A stretch of 64,000 bases of DNA from Paracidovorax wautersii (GTDB lineage: Bacteria > Pseudomonadota > Gammaproteobacteria > Burkholderiales > Burkholderiaceae_C). The stretch lies in the NCBI GenBank assembly GCA_009912175.1, contig WNDQ01000015.1, positions 1-64,000 of the forward strand, in the 5' to 3' direction. The translations under genes were made by a program, and so were the position numbers. Within the stretch, counting starts at the first letter, position 1, and every line of letters begins with the position of its first letter. The notes under the pieces were generated by a model. It was not told where the DNA came from. It was given only the letters and a program-made list of their open reading frames with translations, and searched no databases. Shown here in pieces: positions 44,926-56,553 of this stretch.

Positions 44926-46325
44926 ATGCCCAGCAAGTTCTCGCGCAGTTCAGCGCGACGGGGGTGCAGACCTGCTTCCACGACCGCCACATCGGAGCCC
45001 AGATCTACGCGGGTCTGGATGGCACCAACTGGCGCCTGAAGGACTATGAAGCGCGTGGCGGCTACCAGGCGCTGCGCCGCATCCTGGGCAAGCTCGACGA
45101 CACCCAGGGGCTGCTGCCCTTCAAGGATGCCGAAGGCAATGCGCTCGACCTGAATGCCGGCCTGAGCCAGGACCAGGTGATCGCCACCGTCAAGGAATCG
45201 GGCCTGCGCGGCCGCGGCGGTGCGGGTTTTCCGACCGGCCTGAAGTGGAGCTTCATGCCGCGCGCCTTCCCGGGCCAGAAGTACCTGGTGTGCAATGCCG
45301 ACGAGGGCGAACCCGGCACTTGCAAGGACCGGGACATCATGATGTTCAACCCGCACATCGTGATCGAAGGCATGGCGATTGCCGCCTACGCCATGGGCAT
45401 CACGGTGGGCTACATCTACATCCACGGCGAGATCTTCGAGGTCTACGAGCGCTTCGAGGCCGCGCTCGAAGAGGCGCGCGCCGCCGGCTACCTCGGCAAC
45501 GGCCTGCGGGGCAGCAACTTCAGCTTCCAGCTGCACGCGCACCACGGCTTCGGCGCCTACATCTGCGGTGAGGAAACCGCGCTGCTCGAATCGCTCGAAG
45601 GCAAGAAGGGCCAGCCGCGCTTCAAGCCGCCGTTCCCGGCCAGCTATGGCCTCTACGGCAAGCCGACCACGATCAACAACGTCGAGACCTTCGCGGCCGT
45701 GCCGTGGATCATCCGCAACGGCGGCGCGCCCTATCTGGAGATCGGCAAGCCCAACAACGGCGGCACCAAGATCTTCTCGGTCAGCGGCGACGTCGAATTG
45801 CCGGGCAACTACGAAGTGCCGCTGGGCACGCCGTTTTCCAAGCTGCTGGAGCTGGCCGGCGGTGTGCGCGGCGGGCGCAAGCTCAAGGCCGTGATCCCGG
45901 GCGGCTCGTCCGCGCCGGTGCTGCCGGCCGACATCATGATGGCCACCACGATGGACTACGACGGCATTTCCAAGGCCGGCTCCATGCTGGGCTCAGGCGC
46001 CGTGATCGTGATGGACGAGACCCGCAACATGGTCGAGTGCCTGCTGCGTCTATCCTATTTCTACCAGCACGAGTCGTGCGGGCAGTGCACGCCCTGCCGC
46101 GAGGGCACGGGCTGGCTGTGGCGCGTGGTCGACCGCATCTGGCAGGGCCAGAGCCGCCCGCAGGACCTGGAGCTGCTCGACTCGGTGGCCGGCAACATCA
46201 TGGGGCGCACCATCTGCGCGCTGGGCGATGCCGCGGCCATGCCGGTGCGCGGCATGCTCAAGCATTTCCGTCACGAATTCGAGGCCTTGATCCAGCAGGC
46301 GCCAGCGGCTGCCGAGCAGGCTTGA
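44922..46325 (+). CDS. nuoF: NADH-quinone oxidoreductase subunit F
   Basis: The 467-residue 51-kDa subunit oxidises NADH. FMN/NADH motifs [13 protein letters not shown] and [18 protein letters not shown] and the cluster N3 motif [14 protein letters not shown] with a later Cys in [11 protein letters not shown] are present. The start at 44922 overlaps nuoE. Normal length. Confidence 0.97.
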   Translation: MNAQQVLAQFSATGVQTCFHDRHIGAQIYAGLDGTNWRLKDYEARGGYQALRRILGKLDDTQGLLPFKDAEGNALDLNAGLSQDQVIATVKESGLRGRGGAGFPTGLKWSFMPRAFPGQKYLVCNADEGEPGTCKDRDIMMFNPHIVIEGMAIAAYAMGITVGYIYIHGEIFEVYERFEAALEEARAAGYLGNGLRGSNFSFQLHAHHGFGAYICGEETALLESLEGKKGQPRFKPPFPASYGLYGKPTTINNVETFAAVPWIIRNGGAPYLEIGKPNNGGTKIFSVSGDVELPGNYEVPLGTPFSKLLELAGGVRGGRKLKAVIPGGSSAPVLPADIMMATTMDYDGISKAGSMLGSGAVIVMDETRNMVECLLRLSYFYQHESCGQCTPCREGTGWLWRVVDRIWQGQSRPQDLELLDSVAGNIMGRTICALGDAAAMPVRGMLKHFRHEFEALIQQAPAAAEQA

Positions 46326-46343
46326 GGCGAGAGGTAGACACGC

Positions 46344-48494
46344 ATGATCGAAATCGAACTCGATGGACGCAAGGTAGAGGTCACCGAAGGCAGCATGGTG
46401 ATGCATGCGGCCGAGAAGGCCGGCACCTACATTCCGCATTTCTGTTACCACAAGAAGCTGTCGATCGCGGCCAACTGCCGCATGTGCCTGGTGGACGTCG
46501 AGAAGGCGCCCAAGGCCGTGCCGGCCTGCGCCACGCCCGTGACGCAGGGCATGATCGTTCGCACCAAGAGCGACAAGGCCATCAAGGCCCAGCAGTCCGT
46601 CATGGAGTTCCTGCTGATCAACCACCCGCTGGACTGCCCGATCTGCGACCAGGGCGGCGAATGCCAGCTGCAGGATCTGGCCGTGGGCTACGGCCAGTCG
46701 TCCTCGCGCTACGCCGAGGAAAAGCGCGTGGTGTTCCACAAGGACGTGGGCCCGCTGATCTCGATGGAAGAGATGACGCGCTGCATCCACTGCACCCGCT
46801 GCGTGCGCTTCGGCCGCGAAGTCGCCGGTGTGATGGAACTGGGCATGGTCAACCGCGGCGAACACGCCGAGATCACCACCGTGGTGGGCGAGACGGTCGA
46901 CTCCGAACTCTCGGGCAACATGATCGACATCTGCCCGGTCGGCGCGCTCACCAGCAAGCCTTTCCGCTACAGCGCCCGCACCTGGGAGCTGTCGCGCCGC
47001 AAATCGGTCAGCCCGCATGACTCGACCGGCGCCAACCTGATCGTGCAGGTCAAGAACCACCGCGTCATGCGTGTGGTGCCGCTGGAAAACGAGGCCGTCA
47101 ACGAATGCTGGCTGGCCGACCGCGACCGTTTTTCCTACGAAGCGCTCAACGGCCCGGACCGCCTGACCCAGCCCCTGCTCAAGCAGGGCGGCCAGTGGGT
47201 CGAAGTCGACTGGGCCACGGCCCTCGAATACGTGGCCAACGGCCTGCAGCAGATCAAGACCAAGTACGGCGCGGCCAGCATCGGCGCGCTCGTCAGCCCG
47301 CACAGCACGGTTGAGGAGCTCTATCTGGCCGGCGCGCTGGTGCGCGGCCTGGGCAGCGAGAACATCGATTACCGCCTGCGCCACGCCGACTTCGCCCCGC
47401 CCGAGGGCGTGCGCTGGCTGGGCCGCGACATCGCGTCGCTGTCCAACCTGCAGGCCGCGCTGGTGGTCGGCTCCAACCTGCGCAAGGACCATCCGCTGTT
47501 CGCGCAGCGCATCCGCCAGGCCGTGCGCAAGGGCGGCCGTGTCTACGCCATCAACGAAGTCGAATACGACTGGGCGCAGCCGGTGGCCCGCACGATCGTG
47601 GCCGACGCTGGCGCGTGGGCGCAGGCGCTGGCCGATGTGGCCGCCGCCGTGGCCCAGGCCAAGGGTGTCGAGGCACCCGCCGCGGGCACGGTCACGGAGG
47701 CCGCACAAGCCATCGCCAAGGGCCTGCTGGCCGGCGAGCACAAGGCGGTGCTGCTGGGCAATGGCGCGGCGCATCACGCCAATGCCGGCACGCTGCTGGC
47801 GCTGGCGCAGTGGATCGCGCAGCAAACCGGCGCCACGGCCGGCTACCTGACCGAGGCGGCCAACACGGTGGGCGCGCAACTGGTCGACGCCGTGCCGCGT
47901 GCCCAAGGCCAGCATGCCGCGCAGATGCTGGCGGGCGGCCTCAAGGCCGCGCTGCTGTTCAACAACGAGCCGGTGTTCGACTCCGCCGTGGGCGCTGACG
48001 CCCGCCAGGGATTGGCGCAGGCCGACATGGTCGTGAGTTTTTCGCCCTTCAAGGCCAACCTCGACCTGTGCGATGCCATCCTGCCGATCTCGCCGTTCAC
48101 CGAGACGGCTGGCACCTTCGTCAATGCCGAGGGCCGTGCCCAGAGCTTCCACGGCGTGGTGCGTCCGCTGGGCGAGACCCGTCCGGGCTGGAAGGTGCTG
48201 CGCGTGCTGGGCGACATGCTGGGGCTGCCCGGCTTCTCGCAGGAAACCATCGAGGACGTGCGCGCCGTGGCGCTGCCTGGCGACATCGCCGCACGTCTGA
48301 ACAACGCCACGTCGGCGGCCATCGCGCTGGACCAGCCGGCCGGCGCGCCCTGCACGGCGGCGATCTATGAACTCGATGGCATCGTGCGCCGCGCGCCGGC
48401 GCTGCAACTGACGGCCGATGCGCGTCAGGGCCGCGTGTGGACGGACGCCGCCGCACAAGACCCGGCGCAGCAAGCACAGGAGGTCGTCGCATGA
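46344..48494 (+). CDS. nuoG: NADH-quinone oxidoreductase subunit G
   Basis: The 716-residue 75-kDa subunit has an N-terminal ferredoxin domain ([18 protein letters not shown], then PACATPV), the His-Cys cluster [28 protein letters not shown] with [11 protein letters not shown], and a molybdopterin oxidoreductase-like body. It carries clusters N1b, N4 and N5. Its stop overlaps nuoH by 4 bases. Confidence 0.96.
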   Translation: MIEIELDGRKVEVTEGSMVMHAAEKAGTYIPHFCYHKKLSIAANCRMCLVDVEKAPKAVPACATPVTQGMIVRTKSDKAIKAQQSVMEFLLINHPLDCPICDQGGECQLQDLAVGYGQSSSRYAEEKRVVFHKDVGPLISMEEMTRCIHCTRCVRFGREVAGVMELGMVNRGEHAEITTVVGETVDSELSGNMIDICPVGALTSKPFRYSARTWELSRRKSVSPHDSTGANLIVQVKNHRVMRVVPLENEAVNECWLADRDRFSYEALNGPDRLTQPLLKQGGQWVEVDWATALEYVANGLQQIKTKYGAASIGALVSPHSTVEELYLAGALVRGLGSENIDYRLRHADFAPPEGVRWLGRDIASLSNLQAALVVGSNLRKDHPLFAQRIRQAVRKGGRVYAINEVEYDWAQPVARTIVADAGAWAQALADVAAAVAQAKGVEAPAAGTVTEAAQAIAKGLLAGEHKAVLLGNGAAHHANAGTLLALAQWIAQQTGATAGYLTEAANTVGAQLVDAVPRAQGQHAAQMLAGGLKAALLFNNEPVFDSAVGADARQGLAQADMVVSFSPFKANLDLCDAILPISPFTETAGTFVNAEGRAQSFHGVVRPLGETRPGWKVLRVLGDMLGLPGFSQETIEDVRAVALPGDIAARLNNATSAAIALDQPAGAPCTAAIYELDGIVRRAPALQLTADARQGRVWTDAAAQDPAQQAQEVVA

Positions 48495-49570
48495 TCGACG
48501 CGCTGTACAACGGGGGGCTGGGACTGGCCTCGGGCTACTGGTGGACGGGGCTGGCGTGGCCGGTCGTCTGGGGCCTGCTCAAGATCATCGTCGTGCTGCT
48601 GCCGCTGCTGCTGGCGGTCGCCTACCTCACGCTGTGGGAGCGCAAGCTGCTGGGCTGGATCCAGGTCCGCCACGGCCCCAACCGGGTCGGGCCGGGTGGT
48701 GTGCTGCAGCCCATCGCCGATGCGCTCAAGCTGCTGACCAAGGAGCTGATCAACCCGTCGCAGGCCAGCTCCGGCCTGTTCCGGATCGGCCCCGTGATGG
48801 CCATCATGCCGGTGCTCGCCGCCTGGGCTGCGATTCCGTTCGGCCCGGAAGCAGCCATCGCCAACGTCAACGGCGGCCTGCTGCTGATCATGGCGCTGAC
48901 CTCGATCGAGGTCTATGGCGTGATCATTGCGGGCTGGGCGTCCAACTCCAAGTACGCCTTCCTGGGCGCGCTGCGTGCGTCGGCGCAGATGGTGAGCTAC
49001 GAGATCGCCATGGGCTTTTGTTTCCTGGCCGTCATCATGGTCACGGGCAGCCTCACGCTGGGCGACATCGTGGCGTCGCAAGGCCGCGGCATGGCCACCG
49101 ACCTGGGCCTGAACTTCCTGTCGTGGAACTGGCTGCCGCTGCTGCCACTGTTCGTGGTCTACCTGATCTCGGGCGTGGCCGAAACCAACCGCCACCCCTT
49201 CGACGTGGTCGAAGGCGAGGCCGAAATCGTGGCCGGCCACATGGTCGAGTACTCGGGCATGGGTTTTGCCATCTTCTTCCTGGCCGAATACGCCGCGATG
49301 TGGCTGGTGGCCATCCTGGCCGTGCTGATGTTCATGGGCGGCTGGCTGGCCCCGATCGCGGCGCTGGACTTCATCCCGGGCTGGATCTGGCTGGCCATCA
49401 AGACCTTCTTCGCCGTGTCCTGCTTCATCTGGATCCGGGCGACGTTCCCGCGCTTTCGCTACGACCAGATCATGCGTCTGGGCTGGAAGATCTTCATTCC
49501 CGTGACCCTGGTCTGGCTGGTCGTCGTCGCCGGCTGGCTGGTGTCGCCCTGGAACATCTGGCACCCATAA
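48491..49570 (+). CDS. nuoH: NADH-quinone oxidoreductase subunit H
   Basis: The 359-residue membrane subunit has about eight helices, the [19 protein letters not shown] loop and the acidic quinone-channel loop [16 protein letters not shown]. It links the quinone site to the proton-pumping arm. The ATG at 48491 overlaps the nuoG stop. The longer open frame upstream is shadow. Confidence 0.97.
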   Translation: MIDALYNGGLGLASGYWWTGLAWPVVWGLLKIIVVLLPLLLAVAYLTLWERKLLGWIQVRHGPNRVGPGGVLQPIADALKLLTKELINPSQASSGLFRIGPVMAIMPVLAAWAAIPFGPEAAIANVNGGLLLIMALTSIEVYGVIIAGWASNSKYAFLGALRASAQMVSYEIAMGFCFLAVIMVTGSLTLGDIVASQGRGMATDLGLNFLSWNWLPLLPLFVVYLISGVAETNRHPFDVVEGEAEIVAGHMVEYSGMGFAIFFLAEYAAMWLVAILAVLMFMGGWLAPIAALDFIPGWIWLAIKTFFAVSCFIWIRATFPRFRYDQIMRLGWKIFIPVTLVWLVVVAGWLVSPWNIWHP

Positions 49571-49588
49571 AGGCAGAGGAGCACCACG

Positions 49589-50113
49589 ATGTCCGCTGTA
49601 TTGACCCCCTCCAAGCCGCGTTCCGGTTTTTCGTTTCGCGATTTCATCCAGAGCTTTCTGCTCACGGAGCTGTTCAAGGGCATGGCCCTGACCGGCAAGT
49701 ACATGTTCCGCCGCAAGGTGACGGTGCAGTTCCCCGAGGAAAAGACGCCGCTGTCGCCGCGTTTCCGCGGCCTGCACGCGCTGCGCCGCTATGACAACGG
49801 CGAGGAACGCTGCATTGCCTGCAAGCTGTGCGAAGCCGTGTGCCCGGCGCTGGCCATCACCATCGAGTCGGACGTGCGCGACGACGGCACGCGCCGCACG
49901 ACACGCTACGACATCGACCTGACCAAGTGCATCTTCTGCGGCTTCTGCGAGGAGAGCTGCCCGGTGGACTCGATCGTCGAGACCCACATCTTCGAATACC
50001 ACGGCGAAAAGCGCGGCGATCTGTACTTCACCAAGCCGATGCTGCTGGCCGTGGGCGATCGCTACGAGAAGGAAATCGCCGCCAGCAAGGCCGCGGACGC
50101 CAAGTACCGTTAA
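49589..50113 (+). CDS. nuoI: NADH-quinone oxidoreductase subunit I
   Basis: The 174-residue ferredoxin-like subunit has two 4Fe-4S motifs, [16 protein letters not shown] and [16 protein letters not shown], carrying N6a and N6b. The N-terminal segment ([17 protein letters not shown]) is an amphipathic membrane-facing helix. Confidence 0.97.
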   Translation: MSAVLTPSKPRSGFSFRDFIQSFLLTELFKGMALTGKYMFRRKVTVQFPEEKTPLSPRFRGLHALRRYDNGEERCIACKLCEAVCPALAITIESDVRDDGTRRTTRYDIDLTKCIFCGFCEESCPVDSIVETHIFEYHGEKRGDLYFTKPMLLAVGDRYEKEIAASKAADAKYR

Positions 50114-50159
50114 CACGGCCGCGCTGCAGCGCGCGGCCCACGACAAGACCAATCCCATC

Positions 50160-50813
50160 ATGGATGTTCAAACCGGCTTTTTCTACCTGTTCTCGGCCGT
50201 GCTGCTGTTCGCGGCCTTTCGGGTTGTTACCGCGCGCAACCCGGTGCACGCCGTGCTCTACCTGATGCTGGCGTTCTCGCAGGCCTCGGCCGTGTGGTTC
50301 CTGCTCAAGGCCGAGTTCCTGGCCATCATCCTGGTGCTGGTCTACCTGGGCGCCGTCATGGTGCTGTTCCTGTTCGTGGTCATGATGCTGGACCTGAACT
50401 TCGAGGAGCTGCGCGTGGGCTTCTGGAAACACTTCCCGCTGGCGGCGGTGGTGGGCGTGCTGATCGCGCTGGAGCTGGCGCTGGTGCTGACGGTCACCTT
50501 CAGCGACGTGCCAGCGCCCGCGCCGCTGACGGCCGAGGCCGCGGCCAACTACTCCAACACCAAGGAGCTGGGCAAGCTGCTCTACACCGAATACCTGTAC
50601 CCGCTGGAAGTGGCCGCCGTGCTGCTGCTGGTGGGCATGATCGCCGCCATCGCGCTGACCCTGCGCGGGCGCAAGGACAGCAAGCACGTGAACGTTTCGC
50701 AGCAGGTGCATGTGCGCGCCCGCGACCGCGTCGCGCTGGTCAAGGTCGCGGCCACCGGGGCGCCCCAGGCGCCGGTCATTGCCGAAGCCGCGCAGGAGGA
50801 GAAGAAAGCATGA
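50160..50813 (+). CDS. nuoJ: NADH-quinone oxidoreductase subunit J
   Basis: The 217-residue membrane subunit has five helices and the family segment [18 protein letters not shown] followed by [20 protein letters not shown]. The C-terminal ~45 residues after the last helix are a charged/Ala-rich tail. It overlaps nuoK by 4 bases. Confidence 0.95.
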   Translation: MDVQTGFFYLFSAVLLFAAFRVVTARNPVHAVLYLMLAFSQASAVWFLLKAEFLAIILVLVYLGAVMVLFLFVVMMLDLNFEELRVGFWKHFPLAAVVGVLIALELALVLTVTFSDVPAPAPLTAEAAANYSNTKELGKLLYTEYLYPLEVAAVLLLVGMIAAIALTLRGRKDSKHVNVSQQVHVRARDRVALVKVAATGAPQAPVIAEAAQEEKKA

Positions 50814-51118
50814 CCGTCACCCTGAGCCATTACCTGTCCCTGGGCGCGATTCTGTTCGCGATCTCGGTGGTCTGCATCTTCCTGAACCGCAAGAATCTGA
50901 TCGTGCTGCTCATGGCCATCGAGCTCATGCTGCTGGCGGTCAACATCAACTTCGTCGCGTTCTCCCACTACCTGGGCGACATGCACGGGCAGGTCTTCGT
51001 GTTCTTCATCCTGACCGTTGCCGCCGCCGAGTCCGCCATCGGACTGGCCATCCTGGTGCAGTTGTTCCGCAACCGTTCCACCGTCAGCGTCGAAGCGCTC
51101 AACACGTTGAAGGGCTGA
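50810..51118 (+). CDS. nuoK: NADH-quinone oxidoreductase subunit K
   Basis: The 102-residue subunit has three helices with the conserved membrane Glu in [20 protein letters not shown] and a second in [14 protein letters not shown], both important in the proton path. It starts at ATG 50810, overlapping nuoJ, and ends 7 bases before nuoL. Confidence 0.96.
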   Translation: MTVTLSHYLSLGAILFAISVVCIFLNRKNLIVLLMAIELMLLAVNINFVAFSHYLGDMHGQVFVFFILTVAAAESAIGLAILVQLFRNRSTVSVEALNTLKG

Positions 51119-51125
51119 TACAAGC

Positions 51126-53189
51126 ATGAGCACCACCCTCTCCGCAAGCACGCTGCTGGCGGTGCCTCTGGCACCGCTCGTCGCATCCATCGTCGCCGGC
51201 ATCTTCGGCACCGCGCTGGGCGGCAACCTCATCGGGCGGCGCACCAGCCGCAGCATCACCATCCTGGGCGTGTTCATCGCCTTCGTGATCTCGGCCCTGA
51301 CGCTCTACCGCGTGACGGTCGACGGTGCGCACTTCAACGAGACGCTCTACACCTGGATGGTGGCGGGTGGCCTGCGCATGGAAATCGGCTTCCTGGTCGA
51401 CAGCCTGACGGCCATGATGATGGTGGTCGTCACCTTCGTCTCGCTCATGGTGCACATCTACACCATCGGCTACATGGAAGACGACGCGGGCTACGACCGC
51501 TTCTTTGCCTACATTTCGCTGTTCACCTTCTCCATGCTGATGCTCGTGATGAGCAACAACATGCTGCAGCTGTTCTTCGGCTGGGAAGCCGTGGGCCTGG
51601 TGTCCTACTTGCTGATCGGCTTCTGGTTCAACCGCCCCAGCGCGGTGTTCGCCAACCTCAAGGCCTTCCTGGTCAACCGCGTGGGCGACTTCGGCTTCAT
51701 CCTGGGCATCGGTCTGCTGGCGGCCTACACCGGCTCGCTCAACTACGGCGAAGTGTTTGCGCGCGGCAGCGAGCTGACGCAGCAGACGCTGCCGGGCACC
51801 GACTGGATGCTGGTGACCGTGATCTGCATCTGCCTGTTCATCGGCGCCATGGGCAAGTCGGCGCAGTTCCCGCTGCACATCTGGCTGCCCGACTCGATGG
51901 AAGGCCCGACCCCGATCTCCGCGCTGATCCACGCGGCGACCATGGTGACGGCCGGCATCTTCATGGTGGCGCGTTTTTCGCCGCTGTACGAGCTGTCGGA
52001 TGCCGCGCTCAACTTCATCCTCATCATCGGCGCCATCACCGCGCTGTTCATGGGCCTGCTGGGCATCATCCAGAACGACATCAAGCGGGTGGTGGCCTAC
52101 TCGACGCTGTCGCAGCTCGGCTACATGACGGTCGCGCTCGGTGCCTCGGCCTACTCGGTCGCGGTGTTCCACCTGATGACGCACGCCTTCTTCAAGGCGC
52201 TGCTGTTCCTGGGCGCGGGCTCGGTCATCATGGGCCTGCACCACAACCAGGACATCCGCTGGATGGGCGGCGTGCGCAAGTACATGCCCATCACCTGGAT
52301 CACCTTCCTGCTGGCCTCGCTGGCGCTGATCGGCACGCCCCTGTTCTCGGGCTTCTATTCCAAGGACGCCATCATCGAGGCGGTGCACGCCAGCAACCTG
52401 CCGGCCGCGGGCTTTGCCTCGTTCGCTGTGCTCGCGGGCGTCTTCATCACGGCCTTCTATTCGTTCCGCCTGTATTTCCTGGTGTTCCACGGCCGCGAGC
52501 GTTACGACCAGAATCCGGATGCGCACCACGACGCACATCACCACGATGCGCATCACGGCGATGACCATCACGACCACCACGACAGCAAGCCGCACGAGTC
52601 GCCCTGGGTGGTGACGGTGCCACTGGTGCTGCTGGCGATCCCGTCGGTGCTGATCGGCTTCTTCACGCTCATGCCCATGCTGTTCGGCAGCTTCTTTGAC
52701 GGGGTCATCGCCGTCGACGCCACGCGCCATCCGGCCATGGCCGAGCTGCGCGAACTGGTCCACGGCCCGGTCGCGATGGCGCTGCATTCGTTACAGACCG
52801 CGCCGCTGTGGCTGGCGATTGCGGGCGTGGCGCTGGCCTACTACCTGTACATGGTCAACCCGGCGCTGCCGGCGGCCATCCAGCGTCGCAGCGGGTTCAT
52901 CTACCGCCTGCTCGACAACAAGTACTACATGGACTGGATCAACGAGAACATCGTCGCGGCCGGCGCGCGCCGGCTGGGCCGCGGCCTGTGGAAGGGCGTG
53001 GACCTGGGCGTGATCGACGGCTTCCTGGTCAATGGTTCGTGGAAAGTGGTGGGGCGGTTTGCCGGGGTGGTGCGCCGGCTGCAGTCGGGTTTCATCTACC
53101 ACTACGCCCTGGCCATGATCGCCGGCGTGCTGATTCTGCTGACCTGGTTCGTGAGTTGGCCGATGTTCACGCAGTGGCTCAACGGTTGA
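51126..53189 (+). CDS. nuoL: NADH-quinone oxidoreductase subunit L
   Basis: The 687-residue antiporter-like subunit has LFFGWEAVGLVSYLLIGFW (conserved Glu), MGKSAQFPLHIWLPDSMEGP (conserved Lys) and the long C-terminal lateral helix region. A very His-rich loop at about residues 464-490 (HHDAHHHDAHHGDDHHDHHD) lies between helices; E. coli NuoL lacks it, and betaproteobacterial NuoL often has one. Confidence 0.97.
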   Translation: MSTTLSASTLLAVPLAPLVASIVAGIFGTALGGNLIGRRTSRSITILGVFIAFVISALTLYRVTVDGAHFNETLYTWMVAGGLRMEIGFLVDSLTAMMMVVVTFVSLMVHIYTIGYMEDDAGYDRFFAYISLFTFSMLMLVMSNNMLQLFFGWEAVGLVSYLLIGFWFNRPSAVFANLKAFLVNRVGDFGFILGIGLLAAYTGSLNYGEVFARGSELTQQTLPGTDWMLVTVICICLFIGAMGKSAQFPLHIWLPDSMEGPTPISALIHAATMVTAGIFMVARFSPLYELSDAALNFILIIGAITALFMGLLGIIQNDIKRVVAYSTLSQLGYMTVALGASAYSVAVFHLMTHAFFKALLFLGAGSVIMGLHHNQDIRWMGGVRKYMPITWITFLLASLALIGTPLFSGFYSKDAIIEAVHASNLPAAGFASFAVLAGVFITAFYSFRLYFLVFHGRERYDQNPDAHHDAHHHDAHHGDDHHDHHDSKPHESPWVVTVPLVLLAIPSVLIGFFTLMPMLFGSFFDGVIAVDATRHPAMAELRELVHGPVAMALHSLQTAPLWLAIAGVALAYYLYMVNPALPAAIQRRSGFIYRLLDNKYYMDWINENIVAAGARRLGRGLWKGVDLGVIDGFLVNGSWKVVGRFAGVVRRLQSGFIYHYALAMIAGVLILLTWFVSWPMFTQWLNG

Positions 53190-53205
53190 GAAGAAGGACA
53201 AGAAA

Positions 53206-54681
53206 ATGGGTTTGTTGAGCCTTGCCATCTGGGTGTCGATCGTCTTCGGTGCCTGTCTGATCGCTTTCGGCCGTTCGGATCAGCAGAATCTCGTGCGCTG
53301 GCTGGCGCTGATCGGGTCGCTGGCCGGTCTGGCCATCACGCTGCCGCTGTACCCGGGCTTTCACATGGGCACGGCCGAGATGCAGTTCGTCGAGCTCGTG
53401 CCCTGGATCGAGCGTTTCAACATCAACTACCACCTGGGCATCGACGGCATTTCGTTCTGGTTCGTGCCGCTGACGGCCTTCGTGACCGTGGTGGTGGTGA
53501 TCGCGAGCTGGGAAGTCATCAAGATCCGCGTGAACCAGTACTACGGCTCCTTCCTGGTGCTGTCGGGCCTGATGATCGGCGTGTTCTGCGCGATGGACGG
53601 CATGCTGTTCTACGTGTTCTTCGAAGCCACGCTGATCCCGATGTACCTGATCATCGGTATCTGGGGTGGTCCGCGGCGCATCTACGCGGCCTTCAAGTTC
53701 TTCCTCTACACGCTGCTGGGCTCGCTGCTCATGCTGGTGGCGCTGGTCTACCTCTACAACGTCTCGGGCAGTTTCGACATCCGCGACTGGTACGCGCTGC
53801 CGCTGTCCATGACGGAGCAGAACTGGATCTTCCTGGCGCTCTTCGCGGCCTTCGCCGTCAAGATCCCGATGTGGCCGGTGCACACCTGGCTGCCCGACGT
53901 GCACGTCGAGGCGCCGACCGGCGGCTCGGCCGACCTGGCGGCCATCATGCTCAAGTTGGGCGCCTACGGCTTCATCCGTTTCTCGCTGCCGATCGCGCCC
54001 GACGCCGCGCACGAATGGTCGTGGCTGATGATCGCGTTCTCGCTGATCGCCGTCGTCTACATCGGCTTTGTGGCGCTGGTGCAGCAGGACATGAAGAAGC
54101 TGGTGGCCTATTCGTCGGTGGCCCACATGGGCTTCGTGAGCCTGGGCATCTTCCTGTTCGTCGAACTCGGCATGGCCGGCGGCCTGGTGCAGATGGTGGC
54201 GCACGCCTTCGTCTCGGCCGCCATGTTCCTGTGCATCGGCGTGCTCTACGACCGCCTGCATTCGCGTGAGATCAAGGACTACGGCGGCGTCATCAACGTC
54301 ATGCCCAAGTTCTCCGCCTTCGCGCTGCTGTTCTTCATGGCCAACGCCGGCCTGCCGGGCACGGCCGGTTTCGTGGGCGAGTGGATGGTGATCCTGGCCT
54401 CGGTCAAGTACAACTTCTGGATCGGCGTGGCCGCGGCGTCAGCCCTGATCTTTGGCGCGGGCTACAGCCTGTGGATGTTCAAGCGTGTCTACCTGGGCCC
54501 GGTCGCCAATGACAAGGTGCGCGCGCTGCCCGATCTGAATGCGCGCGAGTTCCTGATGCTGGCCATGCTGGCCGTGCCGGTGATCTGGCTGGGTGTGCAT
54601 CCCAAGCCGCTCACCGATGTCATGGACGCCTCGATCATCGAGCTGCTGCGCCATGTCGCCACGTCGAAGCTGGGCGGGTAA
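53206..54681 (+). CDS. nuoM: NADH-quinone oxidoreductase subunit M
   Basis: The 491-residue antiporter-like proton-pumping subunit has YFVFFEAT-type context ([22 protein letters not shown]), the Lys-containing [17 protein letters not shown] and a [16 protein letters not shown] helix. Normal length, 16 bases after nuoL. Confidence 0.97.
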   Translation: MGLLSLAIWVSIVFGACLIAFGRSDQQNLVRWLALIGSLAGLAITLPLYPGFHMGTAEMQFVELVPWIERFNINYHLGIDGISFWFVPLTAFVTVVVVIASWEVIKIRVNQYYGSFLVLSGLMIGVFCAMDGMLFYVFFEATLIPMYLIIGIWGGPRRIYAAFKFFLYTLLGSLLMLVALVYLYNVSGSFDIRDWYALPLSMTEQNWIFLALFAAFAVKIPMWPVHTWLPDVHVEAPTGGSADLAAIMLKLGAYGFIRFSLPIAPDAAHEWSWLMIAFSLIAVVYIGFVALVQQDMKKLVAYSSVAHMGFVSLGIFLFVELGMAGGLVQMVAHAFVSAAMFLCIGVLYDRLHSREIKDYGGVINVMPKFSAFALLFFMANAGLPGTAGFVGEWMVILASVKYNFWIGVAAASALIFGAGYSLWMFKRVYLGPVANDKVRALPDLNAREFLMLAMLAVPVIWLGVHPKPLTDVMDASIIELLRHVATSKLGG

Positions 54682-54716
54682 GGCCGCGCACATCAGAGAA
54701 GACTAGAGAGAAACAA

Positions 54717-56210
54717 ATGGTTGATCAACTCAGCTGGCTCGCGATTTATCCCGACCTGATCCTGCTCGTGATGGCCTGCGTGGTCCTGCTCGTGGATCTG
54801 GTGGTGACCAGCCGGCTCCGCACACCGACCTACACGCTCACGCTGGTGACGCTGGCCGTGGTGGCCTTGCTGCAGGCCCACTACGCCCTGAGCGGCGACG
54901 TGATCTACGGCTGGGGCAACATGGTCGTGAGCGACCCTATGGGCAACTGGCTCAAGTGCTTCGCGGCCATCGCCACGGGCGTGGCGCTGATCTATGGCCG
55001 CAACTACGCGGCCGAGCGCGAGATGCTGCGCGGCGGGGAGCTGTTCACGCTGGCGCTGTTTGCGCTGCTGGGCATCTTCATCATGATCTCGGCCAACAAC
55101 CTGCTGCTGATCTACCTGGGGCTGGAGATGCTGACGCTGTCGAGCTACGCGCTGGTCGCGCTGCGCCGCGACGCGCCGCTGGCCACCGAGGCCGCGATGA
55201 AGTACTTCGTGCTGGGCGCGCTGGCCAGCGGTTTCCTGCTCTACGGCCTGTCCATGCTCTACGGCTCGACCGGCACGCTGGACCTCAACGAGATCTCGGC
55301 CGCCCTCAACAACGCACCCGGCATTCCCTTCGTGCTGGTGCTGGGCCTGGTCTTCATCGTGGCCGGCCTGGCGTTCAAGCTCGGCGTCGTTCCCTTCCAC
55401 ATGTGGATTCCCGACGTCTACCAGGGCGCGCCCACGGTCGTGACGCTGCTGGTGGGCAGCGCGCCCAAGCTGGCCGCCTTTGCCATTGCCATCCGCCTGC
55501 TCGTCGAGGGCCTGCTGCCGCTGGCCTTCGACTGGCAGCAGATGCTGGTCGTCATGTCGGTGGTGTCGATGCTGGTGGGCAACCTGGCCGCCATCGTGCA
55601 GACCAACCTCAAGCGCATGCTGGCGTTCTCGGCCATCGCGCAGATGGGCTTCGTGCTGCTGGGCCTGCTGGCCGGCGTGGCCGAAGGCGGGCACTTCAAC
55701 GGCCAGATCGCCTACAGCTCGGCCATGTTCTACGTGGTGACCTACGTGCTGAGCACGCTCATGGCCTTCGGCATGATGCTCACGCTCACCCGCGCGGGTT
55801 TCGAGTGCGAGAACCTGTCGGACCTGGCCGGCCTGAACCGCAACCACGCCTTCTACACCGGCATGATCGCGGTGACCATGCTGTCGCTGGCCGGCCTGCC
55901 GCCGCTGGTGGGTTTCTACGCCAAGCTGTCGGTGCTGCAGGCGTTGGTGTCGACGGGCTCGATCGCCTACATCTGGCTGGCCGTGTTCGCGGTGGTGATG
56001 TCGCTGATCGGTGCCTTCTTCTACCTGCGCGTGCTCAAGGTCATGTACTTCGACGAGCCGGTCAAGGACGAACCCATGCGGGTCGACCTGCCCATCCATG
56101 CCCGTGTGGTGTTGACCGTCAACGGTGCGCTGCTGCTCATCCTCGGCTTGCTGCCGGGCGGCCTGATGGACCTGTGCGCCCAGGCCATCGAGAGCCTGCT
56201 GGCCAAATAA
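54717..56210 (+). CDS. nuoN: NADH-quinone oxidoreductase subunit N
   Basis: The 497-residue antiporter-like subunit has [20 protein letters not shown] (conserved Glu), [19 protein letters not shown] (conserved Lys) and [16 protein letters not shown]. It is the last nuo gene and is followed after 58 bases by DUF2818. Confidence 0.97.
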   Translation: MVDQLSWLAIYPDLILLVMACVVLLVDLVVTSRLRTPTYTLTLVTLAVVALLQAHYALSGDVIYGWGNMVVSDPMGNWLKCFAAIATGVALIYGRNYAAEREMLRGGELFTLALFALLGIFIMISANNLLLIYLGLEMLTLSSYALVALRRDAPLATEAAMKYFVLGALASGFLLYGLSMLYGSTGTLDLNEISAALNNAPGIPFVLVLGLVFIVAGLAFKLGVVPFHMWIPDVYQGAPTVVTLLVGSAPKLAAFAIAIRLLVEGLLPLAFDWQQMLVVMSVVSMLVGNLAAIVQTNLKRMLAFSAIAQMGFVLLGLLAGVAEGGHFNGQIAYSSAMFYVVTYVLSTLMAFGMMLTLTRAGFECENLSDLAGLNRNHAFYTGMIAVTMLSLAGLPPLVGFYAKLSVLQALVSTGSIAYIWLAVFAVVMSLIGAFFYLRVLKVMYFDEPVKDEPMRVDLPIHARVVLTVNGALLLILGLLPGGLMDLCAQAIESLLAK

Positions 56211-56268
56211 GTCCCGCGCTGCCTGAAACCCCGGTTTCGCCAGCAGCACCGGCCGACGGACCGCTCCC

Positions 56269-56544
56269 ATGTCGACCTCCTGGACGGCCGTGGGATTGCT
56301 GGCGCTGGGCCTGTTGCTGGCCAATCTTCCTTTCCTGGCTTGGCGCGGGCGCGGCTTGCGCTGGCAACTGCTGGGCCTGGTGATGGGCTATGCCCTGTTC
56401 CTGCTGGCCGGCGGCTGGGCCGAAGGCCGGCTGGGCCCGCGCTGGCCGCAGGGCTGGGCTTTCTATGTGATCACGGCCAAGGGTTTCGTGGTCGGCGCGT
56501 TTCCTGGCTTCGTTTATGCGTGGCTGTGGCGGCGGCCGCGCTGA
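56269..56544 (+). CDS. DUF2818 family membrane protein
   Basis: The 91-residue product has about three hydrophobic segments and the family core WQLLGLVMGYALFLLAGGW, then GWAFYVITAKGFVVGAFPGF. DUF2818 genes regularly follow nuoN in betaproteobacteria, which suggests a role with complex I or its assembly, not demonstrated as far as I know. A NUDIX gene follows after 9 bases. Confidence 0.88.
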   Translation: MSTSWTAVGLLALGLLLANLPFLAWRGRGLRWQLLGLVMGYALFLLAGGWAEGRLGPRWPQGWAFYVITAKGFVVGAFPGFVYAWLWRRPR

Positions 56545-56553
56545 AAGGACTTC

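Noticed and set aside
46050-48473. An 807-codon open frame opposite nuoG, and similar very long antisense frames across the window
   Set aside because: They mirror the codon pattern of clean, conserved genes in GC-rich DNA, have His/Gln/Arg-rich low-complexity translations and no ribosome sites.
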